Positions 25,816 to 35,231 of a stretch of DNA of 64,000 nucleotides are shown in pieces (position 1 is the first letter of the stretch; each line of letters begins with the position of its first letter). The stretch is from Flavobacterium cerinum (lineage in GTDB: Bacteria > Bacteroidota > Bacteroidia > Flavobacteriales > Flavobacteriaceae), in NCBI RefSeq assembly GCF_024496085.1, contig NZ_CP101751.1, positions 1,922,001-1,986,000 on the forward strand, read 5' to 3'. A model generated the notes under the pieces. It was not told the DNA's origin. It worked only from the letters and a program-made list of their open reading frames with translations, and ran no database searches. The position numbers and the translations under genes were made by a program.

Positions 25816-26397
25816 ATGTCACACCGCCATTTCCTGATCCATAAACCGCACGGCTACCTAAGCCAGTTTATTTATGAAAAGAAAAGACATAAAAAACTAC
25901 TGGGTGAACTATATTCTTTTCCGGAAGGAACTATGGCTATCGGACGATTGGATGAAGATTCGGAAGGCTTGTTGTTACTCACTACAGATGGTGTGATGAG
26001 TGAAAAAGTGCGAAGTAAAAAAGTCGCTAAAGAATACTATGCTCAGGTCGACGGAATGATCAGACCTGAAGCGGTTACTGCACTACAAAAAGGCGTGGAA
26101 ATAGGGGTAAAAGGAACCCGATATACAACCCGGCCTTGTTTAGCGGAAATAATAACGGAACTTCCGGATTTTATTGGTCCGGGTAGGAGAATTCGCGATG
26201 AACGACATGGGCCAACCAGTTGGGTTTCGATCACTTTAACCGAAGGGAAATACCGTCAGGTGCGTAAAATGACAGCCGCAGTGGGATTTCCTACGTTGCG
26301 ATTAGTACGGGTTCGGGTAGGAAATTTATCCTTGCAAAATCTTAACGCCGGAACGGTTCGGGAAGTAGATCATTTTGATTTGCCGGAACAGGTATAA
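25816..26397 (+). CDS. RluE-like 23S rRNA pseudouridine synthase
   Basis: About 193 residues from the ATG at 25816. It has the RsuA/RluE-type catalytic motif GRLDEDSEGLLLLTTDG with the catalytic Asp. The family converts uridine to pseudouridine in 23S rRNA helices; RluE acts at U2457. The end RKMTAAVGFPTLRLVRVRVG is a family signature. Cytoplasmic, single gene, with a promoter of its own. Confidence 0.9.
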   Translation: MSHRHFLIHKPHGYLSQFIYEKKRHKKLLGELYSFPEGTMAIGRLDEDSEGLLLLTTDGVMSEKVRSKKVAKEYYAQVDGMIRPEAVTALQKGVEIGVKGTRYTTRPCLAEIITELPDFIGPGRRIRDERHGPTSWVSITLTEGKYRQVRKMTAAVGFPTLRLVRVRVGNLSLQNLNAGTVREVDHFDLPEQV

Positions 26398-26467
26398 AAA
26401 GTACTCTCATCCGGAATTATCTCTTTAAAAATGATATTCCGTTTACCTTTCCATTCTGAATATTGTC

Positions 26468-26475
26468 TACATTTG
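26468..26475 (+). promoter_or_regulatory. Promoter -7 element of the VOC gene
   Basis: TACATTTG matches TAnnTTTG; it lies 34 bases before the ATG at 26510. Confidence 0.55.
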
Positions 26476-26509
26476 ATGTTCTAAACGAAGCAAACAAAAA
26501 ACACAAATT

Positions 26510-26941
26510 ATGGCAACAGTAAATCCTTATTTAACATTCAACGGCACCTGTGAGGCAGCCTTTGATTTCTATCAGTCGGTATTTGGCGGCGAGTTTCAGT
26601 ACAAAGGGAAATTTAAAGATATGCCTTCGGAAGAACCGATAGCAGATTCTTTAAAAGAAAAAATCATGCACGTGAGCTTGCCAATCGGCGGAGCAGTATT
26701 AATGGGAAGTGATTCCGGTGAAGGTTGTGGCGGTCACGCAGTTACAGTTGGTGATAATATCTCAGTTTCGATAAACACGGATTCAGAAGATGAAGCAAAA
26801 CGTATTTTCGAAGGATTATCAGCCGGAGGAAAAGTAACCATGCCTTTGGAAAAAACGTTCTGGGGTGCGTTATTCGGAATGTTTACCGATAAATTCGGAA
26901 TTAACTGGATGGTCAACTACGATTACGGACAGCAAGAGTAA
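26510..26941 (+). CDS. VOC-superfamily (PhnB-like) protein
   Basis: A 143-residue member of the vicinal oxygen chelate superfamily, of the PhnB/glyoxalase-like type: VNPYLTFNGTCEAAFDFYQS and VFGGE, ending in FGMFTDKFGINWMVNYD. PhnB-type members lack a clear reaction. Alternating beta-alpha-beta units are seen. It stands alone between a promoter and a terminator. Confidence 0.88.
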   Translation: MATVNPYLTFNGTCEAAFDFYQSVFGGEFQYKGKFKDMPSEEPIADSLKEKIMHVSLPIGGAVLMGSDSGEGCGGHAVTVGDNISVSINTDSEDEAKRIFEGLSAGGKVTMPLEKTFWGALFGMFTDKFGINWMVNYDYGQQE

Positions 26942-26950
26942 TATAAAAAA

Positions 26951-26985
26951 GCCTGTCAGGTTTCTAAAACCTGACAGGTACTTGT
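26951..26985. terminator. Bidirectional terminator
   Basis: A 12-bp stem, CCTGTCAGGTTT and AAACCTGACAGG (26952-26963 with 26967-26978), separates the VOC gene from the convergent hydrolase. The A run on the left side suits the minus-strand gene better. Confidence 0.7.
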
Positions 26986-27756
26986 TTAAAAAATCTCGTC
27001 AAAAAAGTCCAGCATAGCTTTCCAGGAACGTTTGGCTGCTTTTTCGTTATAAGCTACACCTTTGCTGTTGTCAGTTCCGGCATCTTTATGGGTAAAACCG
27101 TGAACGGAATTAGCATAATAAACCATTTGCCAGTCGGCTTTGGCATCCCGCATTTCTTGTTGGAAATTTTTAATATCGTTTTCCGGAACATAAGGATCAT
27201 CTGCACCGTGAAGAACCAAAACTTTAGGTTGGATGAGATTTGTTTTTTCGCCGGGTTCTTTTGCAAGTCCGCCGTGAAATGAAACAACACCTTTAACCGG
27301 TAAATTAGCCCGGGCCGCTTCAATAGCACCGGTTCCTCCGAAACAATAACCGATTACGGCTAGTTCTTTAGGATTGGCACCTTGCTTGATCAATTCGTCT
27401 AGTGCCAGTCGGATTCTTTTTTGATATTCGATCGGGTTCTTTTTATAATATCCGGCGCGTTCACCCGCTTGTTTGGTGTTTTCCGGTTTGTTGCCAACAC
27501 CATATATATCCGCTACAAAAGCATAATAACCAAGTTTTTCTAAATCCTGTGCGCTTTCTTTTGCATTGGCATCAATTCCCATCCAGGCAGGTAAAACCAA
27601 GACACCCGGTTTATTAGCCTTTGCTTTTTTTGGACTTGCGAGAAAACCTTGTAAGGGTTGCTTCCCGTCAGAATAGTCGATTGTTTTTAATTGCGCCTGA
27701 GCAGTGATGCCGGTTACGATCAATATCAGAGCTGTGGTAGGTTTTTTCCAGTTCAT
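26986..27756 (-). CDS. Dienelactone hydrolase family protein
   Basis: A 256-residue secreted alpha/beta hydrolase with a signal peptide ending at TAQAQ (residue 21). The nucleophile elbow GYCFGG holds Cys (a DLH hallmark), with a catalytic Asp in GADDPYV and the His in SVHGFTH. DLH enzymes open lactones; the export signal suggests a periplasmic esterase instead. It stands alone next to the B12 locus. Confidence 0.87.
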   Translation of the reverse strand: MNWKKPTTALILIVTGITAQAQLKTIDYSDGKQPLQGFLASPKKAKANKPGVLVLPAWMGIDANAKESAQDLEKLGYYAFVADIYGVGNKPENTKQAGERAGYYKKNPIEYQKRIRLALDELIKQGANPKELAVIGYCFGGTGAIEAARANLPVKGVVSFHGGLAKEPGEKTNLIQPKVLVLHGADDPYVPENDIKNFQQEMRDAKADWQMVYYANSVHGFTHKDAGTDNSKGVAYNEKAAKRSWKAMLDFFDEIF

Positions 27757-27799
27757 AACAATTCGTTTAGGTTAGCTAAAATTACAAAACCCAACCGGA

Positions 27800-28588
27800 T
27801 TAACGAATGATGAACTTCCCTTTTTCACTGTCAAAAACAATATTTTCATCTTTGAATAAGCGATCGAAAGTATGATTGGCGATAAAATTGCAAGGCGTAT
27901 CCTGTAATACTTCACCGGGTAACATTACAATCATTTCATCGCTTAATTGAATTGCTAAATCAATATCGTGAGAGGAAAACAAAATGCACTTACCGGTTTC
28001 ATGCGCCAGTCGTTTTAATAATTGATATAAAGTTACTTTGTGTAACAAGTCCAGATGGGTTGTAGGTTCATCCAGAATGATAAGCGGTGTATCCTGAGCC
28101 AATGCGCGGGCAACTAATACTTTTTGTAATTGTCCGTCACTGATTTCATAATGTCTTTTATCTGCCAAATGGGTAATTTGGCTTAGTTCCAATGCTTCTT
28201 TTACTTTAATCGTATCGAGATCGGATAAGGTGCCCAACCAGTTGGTATAAGGCTGTCGACCGAGTGCAACTAATTCAAAGACGGTAAGATTGCTCGGAGG
28301 TAATTTTTCAGTCAGTACAACACTTAAATGTTGTGCCAGTTCAACCGGTTCATAGCTGTTAATGTTCTTCTGATTCAGTAAAACGTTACCTTTTAGCGGT
28401 TTTTGTATTCCGGTAATGGTTCGCAATAAGGTCGATTTACCAATTCCGTTACTACCGATTAATGTGATCAGTTTTCCTAACGGAAATTCCAGATGTAACT
28501 GCTCGGCGATAACCGTTGCGGCCTTTTTGGATTTATAACCGATACTTAAGTCGGATGTCACTAATATGTTGTTTTTTGGCACTTCCAT
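27800..28588 (-). CDS. btuD: B12-type ABC transporter ATPase
   Basis: A 262-residue FecE/BtuD-type ATPase. The Walker A motif is GSNGIGKST, the signature ISDGQLQKVLVARAL and the Walker B LIILDEPTTHLD. It powers substrate import through the BtuC permease. Its start overlaps the permease stop. It is last in the btuF-btuC-btuD order. Iron-siderophore transport cannot be excluded from this gene alone, but the riboswitch-controlled receptor next to it points to cobalamin. Confidence 0.88.
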   Translation of the reverse strand: MEVPKNNILVTSDLSIGYKSKKAATVIAEQLHLEFPLGKLITLIGSNGIGKSTLLRTITGIQKPLKGNVLLNQKNINSYEPVELAQHLSVVLTEKLPPSNLTVFELVALGRQPYTNWLGTLSDLDTIKVKEALELSQITHLADKRHYEISDGQLQKVLVARALAQDTPLIILDEPTTHLDLLHKVTLYQLLKRLAHETGKCILFSSHDIDLAIQLSDEMIVMLPGEVLQDTPCNFIANHTFDRLFKDENIVFDSEKGKFIIR

Positions 28589-29619
28589 TAGTTCATCATT
28601 TTACGTTTTCGAAGCAATAACCAAATTACTACCGGCGCACCGATTAACGATGTGATAGCATTGATCGGTAATGTCATCTCACTACCCGGCAATTGTGAAA
28701 GGCAGTCGCATAAGAGCATAATTGCAGCACCGAGTAATAAAGTACCCCAAAATAAAACAGCGTGATTACTGGTTTGAAATACCAGTTTGGCCATATGCGG
28801 AACTGCGAGACCTACAAAAGCGATCGGACCGGCAAAAGCGGTAATACTACCGGCAAGTAAACTGGTCGCGATAATAATGATAAAACGAACTTTACCGAAA
28901 TTAATACCCAGACTTCGGGCATAATTTTCACCTAAAAGCAGCGCATTTAACGGTTTAATGCTGATCAGACTTAATATTAGTCCGATAAGAACCGTTGAGA
29001 AAAGTATAATGATAGCGGTCCAGGAAAGATTGCCGAGGCTTCCCAATGACCAGAATGTAAATTTTTGTAGTTGTTCAGCTGTACTGAAATAGGTAAGTAC
29101 GCCCACGATCGCAGAAGTAAAGTTACCGAACATTAACCCGACAATCAGTATGGCCATGGTATCTCTTAGTTGACGCGATACAAACAGAACGGCCAACAAT
29201 ACTGAAAAGCTACCCAAAGTAGAAGCGATCACAATACCATAAGACGATACGACCAATTCCCGTAAGAATGTAGGTAGCAATCCGGCGCCTAATATGATAA
29301 AAGCAACGCCCAGACTGGCTCCGGAACTTAAACCCAAAACATAAGGCCCGGCAAGCGGATTACGAAACAAAGTTTGCATTAATAAACCGCTGATTGATAA
29401 TCCCATTCCGGCTAAAATAGCAGTAATCGCTTTCGGTAAACGGTAGTTGAGAATAATATATTCCCATGATTTTTTTGAGACTTCATTACCGATAAGGCTG
29501 TTCAGAATTTCTTTTAGCGGTATGGCAACAGATCCTGTTCCGATATTGATCAGAAAAAGCCCGATAAGACTGATGCTTAACAATCCGAAGAGTAGTTTAT
29601 TTCGGTTGGCAGGTGTCAA
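28588..29619 (-). CDS. btuC: B12-type ABC transporter permease
   Basis: A 343-residue FecCD/BtuC permease with about ten membrane helices. The family motifs IRLPRAITAIL-like NYRLPKAITAILAGMGLSISG, and MQTLFRNPLAGPYVLGLSSGASLG are present, and the cytoplasmic loop GENYARSLGI contacts the ATPase. It lies 1 base from the btuF gene and overlaps btuD by a base. Confidence 0.9.
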   Translation of the reverse strand: MTPANRNKLLFGLLSISLIGLFLINIGTGSVAIPLKEILNSLIGNEVSKKSWEYIILNYRLPKAITAILAGMGLSISGLLMQTLFRNPLAGPYVLGLSSGASLGVAFIILGAGLLPTFLRELVVSSYGIVIASTLGSFSVLLAVLFVSRQLRDTMAILIVGLMFGNFTSAIVGVLTYFSTAEQLQKFTFWSLGSLGNLSWTAIIILFSTVLIGLILSLISIKPLNALLLGENYARSLGINFGKVRFIIIIATSLLAGSITAFAGPIAFVGLAVPHMAKLVFQTSNHAVLFWGTLLLGAAIMLLCDCLSQLPGSEMTLPINAITSLIGAPVVIWLLLRKRKMMN

Positions 29620-29620
29620 A

Positions 29621-30766
29621 TTAATTCAGTTTTTGGAAAAAATACAATTGATAATCCGGTAATAATTCCGGATGTACAATACGGATCATATCTTTTAATA
29701 CCAAGTCAGGACGGGTAGGAGCCAATTCAAAATACATAAAACCGCCTTTTGGTCCTCTTTTTAAAGCAAAGGAATAAACCTGTTTCTTTTTCATGGCATT
29801 AAATTGTCCGTAATGCGGGTTGGCATCCATTAAATCTTTAATAGAAGAATAATCACCGGGAGCAATCCAGAAATCAGCATTTTGAGCTTTGTCAAAAACC
29901 GCTTCAAACGATAAGGAGGCACTTCCGGTTCCTTTAGAATCCTTCCATAAATAGTTGGCATTAGCATCTTTCAGGAAAACAGCGGCCCAACTATCACCTT
30001 GCGGTAAATACCAGGTATCCTGATACATCGCTCCGCTAAAAACCGTCGGATGTGTTGTCGCATTTTTGGCAATAGCCTGCGCGTCATTATAATCTTTTCG
30101 GATCGTATTGAAAATCGTTTCCGCTTCTTTATTTTTACCCAGTAAGGCCCCGAATAATTTGATCCATTCGGCTTTGCCCAGTGGCGTTTGCTCGGTCCAA
30201 TCACCGTTGTAAACCACTTTTAAACCGGCTTTTTCAAGTGCAGCATATGTTTTATTGTTACTGTCAATGCTAAAACCTACAACCACTTCGGGATCCAGAT
30301 CAATCATAACTTCGGTGTTCAGGCTTTCGTTTTTGCCTACTTCAGCGACTTTTTTGGCAGCAATCCGGGCGCGGGTTTTTTCAGAAGAAATATAATCCGT
30401 GTTCGGGAAACCAACCAGTTTGTTTTCAGCGCCTAATAATTCCAATGCCGGAATATGAGTGGTTGAGGTAACTACGATCGATTGTACCGGTACTGAAATG
30501 GTCGTATATTTTTGAAGACTATCCGGGATAATTCCTCCTTTTTCCTGTAAGATATAAGTAAAACCGTCTTTTGCTTCCGGCCATGGATTCGTCACTTTTA
30601 CGACACTGTATCCGTCATAACTAAAAATGGAAAGTCCTTTGGCATAATGAATATTGTTTGTTCCGGCAACAACAGTTTTTTCGGTAGTTGACTGTTCTTT
30701 TTTACAGCCGGTTGTTGCGGTTAATAATCCTAAAGAAAGTAGGGCAAATAGCACGATTTTTTTCAT
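29621..30766 (-). CDS. btuF: B12-binding lipoprotein (BtuF-like)
   Basis: A 381-residue lipoprotein (lipobox ending at Cys20, TTGC) of the periplasmic BtuF/FepB binding family: IVVTSTTHIPALELLGAENKLVGF, then MIDLDPEVVVGFS and DFWIAPGDYS. It delivers corrinoid to BtuCD. First gene of the leftward operon; its promoter lies in the shared intergenic region with the riboswitch, on the other strand, and no riboswitch is seen on this side. Confidence 0.87.
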   Translation of the reverse strand: MKKIVLFALLSLGLLTATTGCKKEQSTTEKTVVAGTNNIHYAKGLSIFSYDGYSVVKVTNPWPEAKDGFTYILQEKGGIIPDSLQKYTTISVPVQSIVVTSTTHIPALELLGAENKLVGFPNTDYISSEKTRARIAAKKVAEVGKNESLNTEVMIDLDPEVVVGFSIDSNNKTYAALEKAGLKVVYNGDWTEQTPLGKAEWIKLFGALLGKNKEAETIFNTIRKDYNDAQAIAKNATTHPTVFSGAMYQDTWYLPQGDSWAAVFLKDANANYLWKDSKGTGSASLSFEAVFDKAQNADFWIAPGDYSSIKDLMDANPHYGQFNAMKKKQVYSFALKRGPKGGFMYFELAPTRPDLVLKDMIRIVHPELLPDYQLYFFQKLN

Positions 30767-30788
30767 GATAGAGCAGTTGCGGTTTCTG

Positions 30789-30796
30789 CAAAAATA
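30789..30796 (-). promoter_or_regulatory. Promoter -7 element of btuF
   Basis: On the minus strand this reads TATTTTTG, an exact TAnnTTTG match 22 bases before the btuF start. It diverges from the btuB promoter. Confidence 0.55.
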
Positions 30797-30870
30797 AATT
30801 TATTTTCGTTCTATTTTTGTGATATGTGTAAAAAAAAGGAATTAGGATTAGATAATTTCAATCTTACGAC

Positions 30871-30878
30871 TATCTTTG
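30871..30878 (+). promoter_or_regulatory. Promoter -7 element of the riboswitch-btuB unit
   Basis: TATCTTTG matches TAnnTTTG and lies just before the cobalamin riboswitch, so transcription should begin close to 30885. Confidence 0.6.
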
Positions 30879-30887
30879 CAACGTATT

Positions 30888-31098
30888 ATGGTTATACTTA
30901 AGCGGTTCGCTAAGTATATTAAAAGGGAATCAAGTGCCTGTCGGATTTTAAAACGATTTAATCTTGAGCTGTACCCGCAACTGTAAGCTTTGTTCCTGCG
31001 GGTTACCGCGGAATGCCTGTAGTTATGCTTCGACCACTGTAACATTTGTTGTTGCGGGAAGGTGAACCACAGGACGCAAGCCAGGAGACCTGCCATAG
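30888..31098 (+). promoter_or_regulatory. Cobalamin riboswitch
   Basis: The conserved parts appear in order: AAAAGGGAATCAAGTGCC (30921-30938), GAGCTGTACCCGCAACTGTA (30966-30985), a closing GGTGAA element, and the B12 box GCCAGGAGACCTGCCA (31080-31095). Binding of adenosyl- or other cobalamin to this aptamer normally shuts off the downstream gene. No terminator follows, so control is probably at translation start of btuB, 48 bases away. The aptamer ends are approximate. Confidence 0.93.
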
Positions 31099-31142
31099 TA
31101 AAAACTGTTAAAAGCTTTCGGGAAAAAAGGCTTATTAAAACT

Positions 31143-32969
31143 ATGAGATTAAAAATACTTTTTGCTTTTCTGTTTCTGAGCCAGTTACTATTGGCCCAGA
31201 ATGATACTATTCGTTTAAATGAAGTAGTCGTTTCTGACGTGCAGTTACGGGACAATACTGTTACGCAAACGGTATTAAAACTGAACGATTCGATTATTCA
31301 GCAAAACCAACCGGCTTTAACATCACTTTTAAACTATAATTCGGTTATCTATTTTAAAGAAAACGGATACGGAATGGTTTCGTCTGCCTCTTTCCGCGGA
31401 ACGACAGCGCAACAAACTGCTGTTTTGTGGAACGGGATTAATATAAATTCACAACTTTTAGGACAAACGGATTTTAATACGGTGACCACACGTGATTTTA
31501 ATTCCATTTCAGTAAAATCAGGTGGCGGAAGTGTGATCTACGGTAGCGGAGCCATTGGCGGGACCGTCCATTTGAATACCGAGTTTCAGTTCCGGGAAGC
31601 TTTTCAAAACGAATTGTACCTGGGATACGGAAGTTTTAATACGATTAATACACAATATCGCTTAAATACAGGGAATAAAAAGTGGAATACCCAGATTAGT
31701 TTTAGCCGAAACAGTTCGGATAACGATTATCCGTTTATCGGAACAGATGAAAAAAATACGAACGGTGCTTATTATAATTCAACTGTCAATGCTAATATCG
31801 GATATAAGATCAATGCTAAAAACGTATTGAAAATATACAGTCAGTTTTATGAAGATGAACGCCATTTTTCAATTACTTCCGAAAATGCGATACGAACAAA
31901 ATACCGCAATATAAACAGTCGGAATTTATTGGTTTGGACAAATAACGCCGGAGCTTTTACCTCGAATGTCAAAGCAGCTTTCTTAAAAGAGCGTTACCAG
32001 TATTATGACAATATTGAAAATGATAATTTTTCGTTTGGAGCAGTACAAACGTTTATTGCCAAATACGATCTGGTATATGCGATTTCGGAAAATATGAAGC
32101 TGAACGCAATTTTCGATTATACAATTAATGACGGTGAAGGAGAAGGAATAGGCGAAGCCAAACGAAAGATCGGTTCCGGAGTCGTATTGTTTAAACACAA
32201 AGTATCGAATGCTTTTACCTATGAAGTAAGCGGAAGAAAAGAAATTACCGATGCTTATCAAAGTCCGTTTTTGTTTTCAGCCGGAGCGACGTACGGAATT
32301 ACAAACTGGTATAAATTAAAAGTAAACGGGTCTCATAATTTCCGTATACCGACCTTTAATGACTTATACTGGAAACCGGGAGGGAATCTGAATCTCCGAC
32401 CGGAAGGTGCTTATCAAGCTGATTTCGGACAGGAGTTTACCTTCGGAGGATTCCAGTTGACCGCTACGGCTTATTATATGAAGATAAAAGATATGTTGCG
32501 CTGGCTTCCTACGAGTGAAGGATATTGGGCGCCGGTAAATACGGATAAAGTACAATCATACGGTGCTGAGTTGTTACTGGATTATACCCGTAAATTCGGA
32601 AGTCACGAGTTGGGAATAAAAGGGACTTATGCTTATACCGTATCGGAAGATGAAAATACCGGAAAACAACTGATTTATGTGCCGTATCATAAAACAACCG
32701 GATCTTTGTCTTATAGTTTTAAAAATTTTGCTGCTTATTATCAGGCACTTTATAATGGTGAAGTATTTACTTTATCCGACAATGATCCGAAATATATGGT
32801 AAAAGATTATCTGGTTTCCAACTTTGGAATCGATTACCGTATCGGGAAAAAAAATACGTATCGTCTGGGCGCTCAGGTGCGGAACCTGACGAATGAAAAA
32901 TATGAAAGTGTTGCCAGCCGTTTGATGCCAGGCAGAAACTATAATGTAACCCTAACTTTAATTTTTTAA
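31143..32969 (+). CDS. btuB: TonB-dependent B12 receptor (BtuB-like)
   Basis: The start at 31143 (608 residues) gives a normal signal peptide (MRLKILFAFLFLSQLLLAQ); a longer frame would overlap the riboswitch. The plug domain is seen in the TSLLNYNSVIYFKENGYGMV and RGTTAQQTAVLWNGININSQ region, and the barrel ends with LMPGRNYNVTLTLIF, the C-terminal aromatic. It takes up cobalamin across the outer membrane with TonB energy. The cobalamin riboswitch upstream supports the substrate. Two surface propellers and a T9SS protein follow within 5-120 bases. Confidence 0.92.
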   Translation: MRLKILFAFLFLSQLLLAQNDTIRLNEVVVSDVQLRDNTVTQTVLKLNDSIIQQNQPALTSLLNYNSVIYFKENGYGMVSSASFRGTTAQQTAVLWNGININSQLLGQTDFNTVTTRDFNSISVKSGGGSVIYGSGAIGGTVHLNTEFQFREAFQNELYLGYGSFNTINTQYRLNTGNKKWNTQISFSRNSSDNDYPFIGTDEKNTNGAYYNSTVNANIGYKINAKNVLKIYSQFYEDERHFSITSENAIRTKYRNINSRNLLVWTNNAGAFTSNVKAAFLKERYQYYDNIENDNFSFGAVQTFIAKYDLVYAISENMKLNAIFDYTINDGEGEGIGEAKRKIGSGVVLFKHKVSNAFTYEVSGRKEITDAYQSPFLFSAGATYGITNWYKLKVNGSHNFRIPTFNDLYWKPGGNLNLRPEGAYQADFGQEFTFGGFQLTATAYYMKIKDMLRWLPTSEGYWAPVNTDKVQSYGAELLLDYTRKFGSHELGIKGTYAYTVSEDENTGKQLIYVPYHKTTGSLSYSFKNFAAYYQALYNGEVFTLSDNDPKYMVKDYLVSNFGIDYRIGKKNTYRLGAQVRNLTNEKYESVASRLMPGRNYNVTLTLIF

Positions 32970-32974
32970 AACAA

Positions 32975-34054
32975 ATGAAAATCAACAAATTACTTGGTTT
33001 AGGCCTTTTATCAGCTTTGTTCTTTGCGTCATGTACCGATGAGGAAATCGTTTACAAAGAAGGACCGGCAGCGGTATCGAAAGGTGCTTATGAAAAAGGA
33101 ATCCTGGTACTGAATGAAGGTAACTTCGGAGCTCCGAATGCTGAAGTAAGTTATATCTCTTCAGAATTCCCTTCATTATTTCAAAATACGATTTTTAATG
33201 CTGTTAACCCTACAAAAGTATTAGGAAATACAGCTCAGAGTATTGGTTTTAACGGTGACCTGGCGTATATCGTTTTAAACGGAAGCAATAAAATTGAAGT
33301 GGTAAACCGTTATACATTCGAAAGTGTAACAACAATTCAAACCGGATTACAAAATCCAAGATATATTGCTTTTGCAAACGGTAAAGGATATGTAACCAAC
33401 TGGGGTGATGCGGGTGTAGCTACTGATGACTATGTAGCGGTATTAAACCTAACTACAAACCAGATTACAGGTAACATTGGCGTAGTAGAAGGACCGGAAC
33501 AAATCATTGCGTATAATAACACCTTATATGTAGCACATAAAGGAGGGTATAGCTTTAACGATAAAATTTCAGTAATTAATAGTTCTGATGTTGTTCAGAC
33601 TACAATTACTGTAGGAGATGTACCGTCTTCAATGGAAGTAAGTAATAACGAATTGTATGTTTTATGTTCCGGAAAACCGGCTTGGTCAGGAACGGAAACA
33701 ACAGCAAAACTGGTAAAAGTGAATCTTGCAACTAATGCTTTAGCGCAATCATTGAGTTTTGCTGCCGGAGAACACCCCGGATATATGGATATTGAAAACG
33801 GAAATATCTATTATATGAAAGGTAAAGATGTATTTAAAAAAGATCCTGCAGCTGCAACGTTACCAACCACTCCGGTTTTTAGCGCAACTGCAACTACAGT
33901 TTACGGATTTGCAGCATTAAACAATAAATTCTATGTTGGTGATGCAATCAATTATACTGATAATGGTAAAGTAACCGTTTACGATACAGCGGGTACATTA
34001 CAAAAAACATACACGGTTGGTGTAATGCCAAACGGATTCTATTTTAACAATTAA
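32975..34054 (+). CDS. btuG: BtuG-like surface beta-propeller lipoprotein, copy 1
   Basis: A 359-residue lipoprotein (lipobox FASC, Cys20) made of about seven repeats of a YncE/DUF5074-type propeller, such as KIEVVNRYTFESVTTIQTGL. In Bacteroides, BtuG is a surface lipoprotein propeller that binds B12 very tightly and hands it to BtuB. Position 5 bases after btuB supports that role here. It is a close paralogue of the next gene, sharing MLNEGNF-type and KIEVVNRYTF/HTF motifs. Confidence 0.8.
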   Translation: MKINKLLGLGLLSALFFASCTDEEIVYKEGPAAVSKGAYEKGILVLNEGNFGAPNAEVSYISSEFPSLFQNTIFNAVNPTKVLGNTAQSIGFNGDLAYIVLNGSNKIEVVNRYTFESVTTIQTGLQNPRYIAFANGKGYVTNWGDAGVATDDYVAVLNLTTNQITGNIGVVEGPEQIIAYNNTLYVAHKGGYSFNDKISVINSSDVVQTTITVGDVPSSMEVSNNELYVLCSGKPAWSGTETTAKLVKVNLATNALAQSLSFAAGEHPGYMDIENGNIYYMKGKDVFKKDPAAATLPTTPVFSATATTVYGFAALNNKFYVGDAINYTDNGKVTVYDTAGTLQKTYTVGVMPNGFYFNN

Positions 34055-34065
34055 TAGAAAAAAAT

Positions 34066-35112
34066 ATGAAATGGAATAAAATGAAATGGAGCAGCGTAAT
34101 TATACTGCTCCTTTTGTCTCTGACTTTTGCTTCTTGTAGTAAAAGTGAAGAATTAGTGGTGGAAACACCTTTAGAAGCATATGATAATGGTATTTTTATG
34201 CTGAACGAAGGTAACTTTATGACTCCGAATGCTTCTGTTTCTTTCCTTTCGAATGACTTTCAGGATTTTCAGGCTAGTATTTTTTCAGCAGTAAATCCCG
34301 GAAAAACATTAGGAGATGTTGCTCAGAGTATGACACTTTACGGTGATAAAGCTTTTATTCTAATCAATAACTCTAATAAAATTGAGGTTGTTAACCGTCA
34401 TACGTTTGCATCATTGGGAACGATTACGGATGGATTAAGTCAACCCCGTTATAGTGCGGTGTTAAACGGTAAACTCTATGTAACGAATGCGGTTTCTAAA
34501 GCTGTAACGGTATATGATGCCGAAACGTTTAGTAAAATCAGTACGATTTCATTAGGCGTAACAGTAGAAAAAATTGTAGCTGTAAGCGGTAAGGTTTATG
34601 TTCAGAATGCGGCATTTGGTAGCGGTAATACAATTTCTGTAATTGATGTCAATACGAATACGGTAACGCCGTTAACATTAACGGATGGTGTGAATTCAAT
34701 GGAAGTTAAAGGAACACAACTTTATGTATTATGCGGAAACCAGAACGAGAGCGTATTGTACACTATTAATACGGCAAATAACCAGATTGCAGCAACCAAA
34801 ACATTTCCGGCTTCTTTGTCAAATGCCCGTAACATGGATATCGATGGTGATGTAATTTATTTTACCAAAGGTAACGGTGTATATCGTATGAATAGCAATA
34901 ACACAGTAATTAACGAAACACCGGTTTTTACAGTAGCGGATAATGATTTTTCAACATTTTATGGTTTCGCTGCGATTAACGGACGTATCTATGTTTCGGA
35001 CGCTAAAGGTTTTGTGAGCCGAAGCTCAGTTACGGTTTATACGAATTCCGGAATGGTTTTAGTACAAAAAGAGACAGGTATAGGAACAAATGGTTTCTAT
35101 CTCAATAATTAA
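34066..35112 (+). CDS. btuG: BtuG-like surface beta-propeller lipoprotein, copy 2
   Basis: A 348-residue lipoprotein with lipobox FASC near residue 24 and the same propeller repeats as copy 1: GIFMLNEGNFMTPNASVSFL, KIEVVNRHTFASLGTITDGL, and a C-terminal GFYLNN end. It starts 11 bases after copy 1. The two arose by tandem duplication and have since diverged. Its two copies may bind different corrinoids or share a load; this is an inference. Confidence 0.8.
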   Translation: MKWNKMKWSSVIILLLLSLTFASCSKSEELVVETPLEAYDNGIFMLNEGNFMTPNASVSFLSNDFQDFQASIFSAVNPGKTLGDVAQSMTLYGDKAFILINNSNKIEVVNRHTFASLGTITDGLSQPRYSAVLNGKLYVTNAVSKAVTVYDAETFSKISTISLGVTVEKIVAVSGKVYVQNAAFGSGNTISVIDVNTNTVTPLTLTDGVNSMEVKGTQLYVLCGNQNESVLYTINTANNQIAATKTFPASLSNARNMDIDGDVIYFTKGNGVYRMNSNNTVINETPVFTVADNDFSTFYGFAAINGRIYVSDAKGFVSRSSVTVYTNSGMVLVQKETGIGTNGFYLNN

Positions 35113-35127
35113 AACAAAGAAATATTA

Positions 35128-35162
35128 AATAGGCTATCTTACAACAGGTAGCTTATTTTTTA
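35128..35162 (+). terminator. Terminator after the BtuG copies
   Basis: A stem AATAGGCTATC with GGTAGCTTATT (two G-U pairs), an 8-base loop and a T run. It lies between copy 2 and the T9SS protein gene, which is thus partly uncoupled. Confidence 0.65.
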
Positions 35163-35231
35163 CCATTTAAAATACACAATTGACAATTGCTGTAAATAAA
35201 GATAATTTATAAATAGAAATAAAAACAACAC

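Noticed and set aside
31062..31142. Longer btuB frame reaching into the riboswitch
   Set aside because: It would place 27 residues on the B12 box; the ATG at 31143 gives a normal signal peptide.
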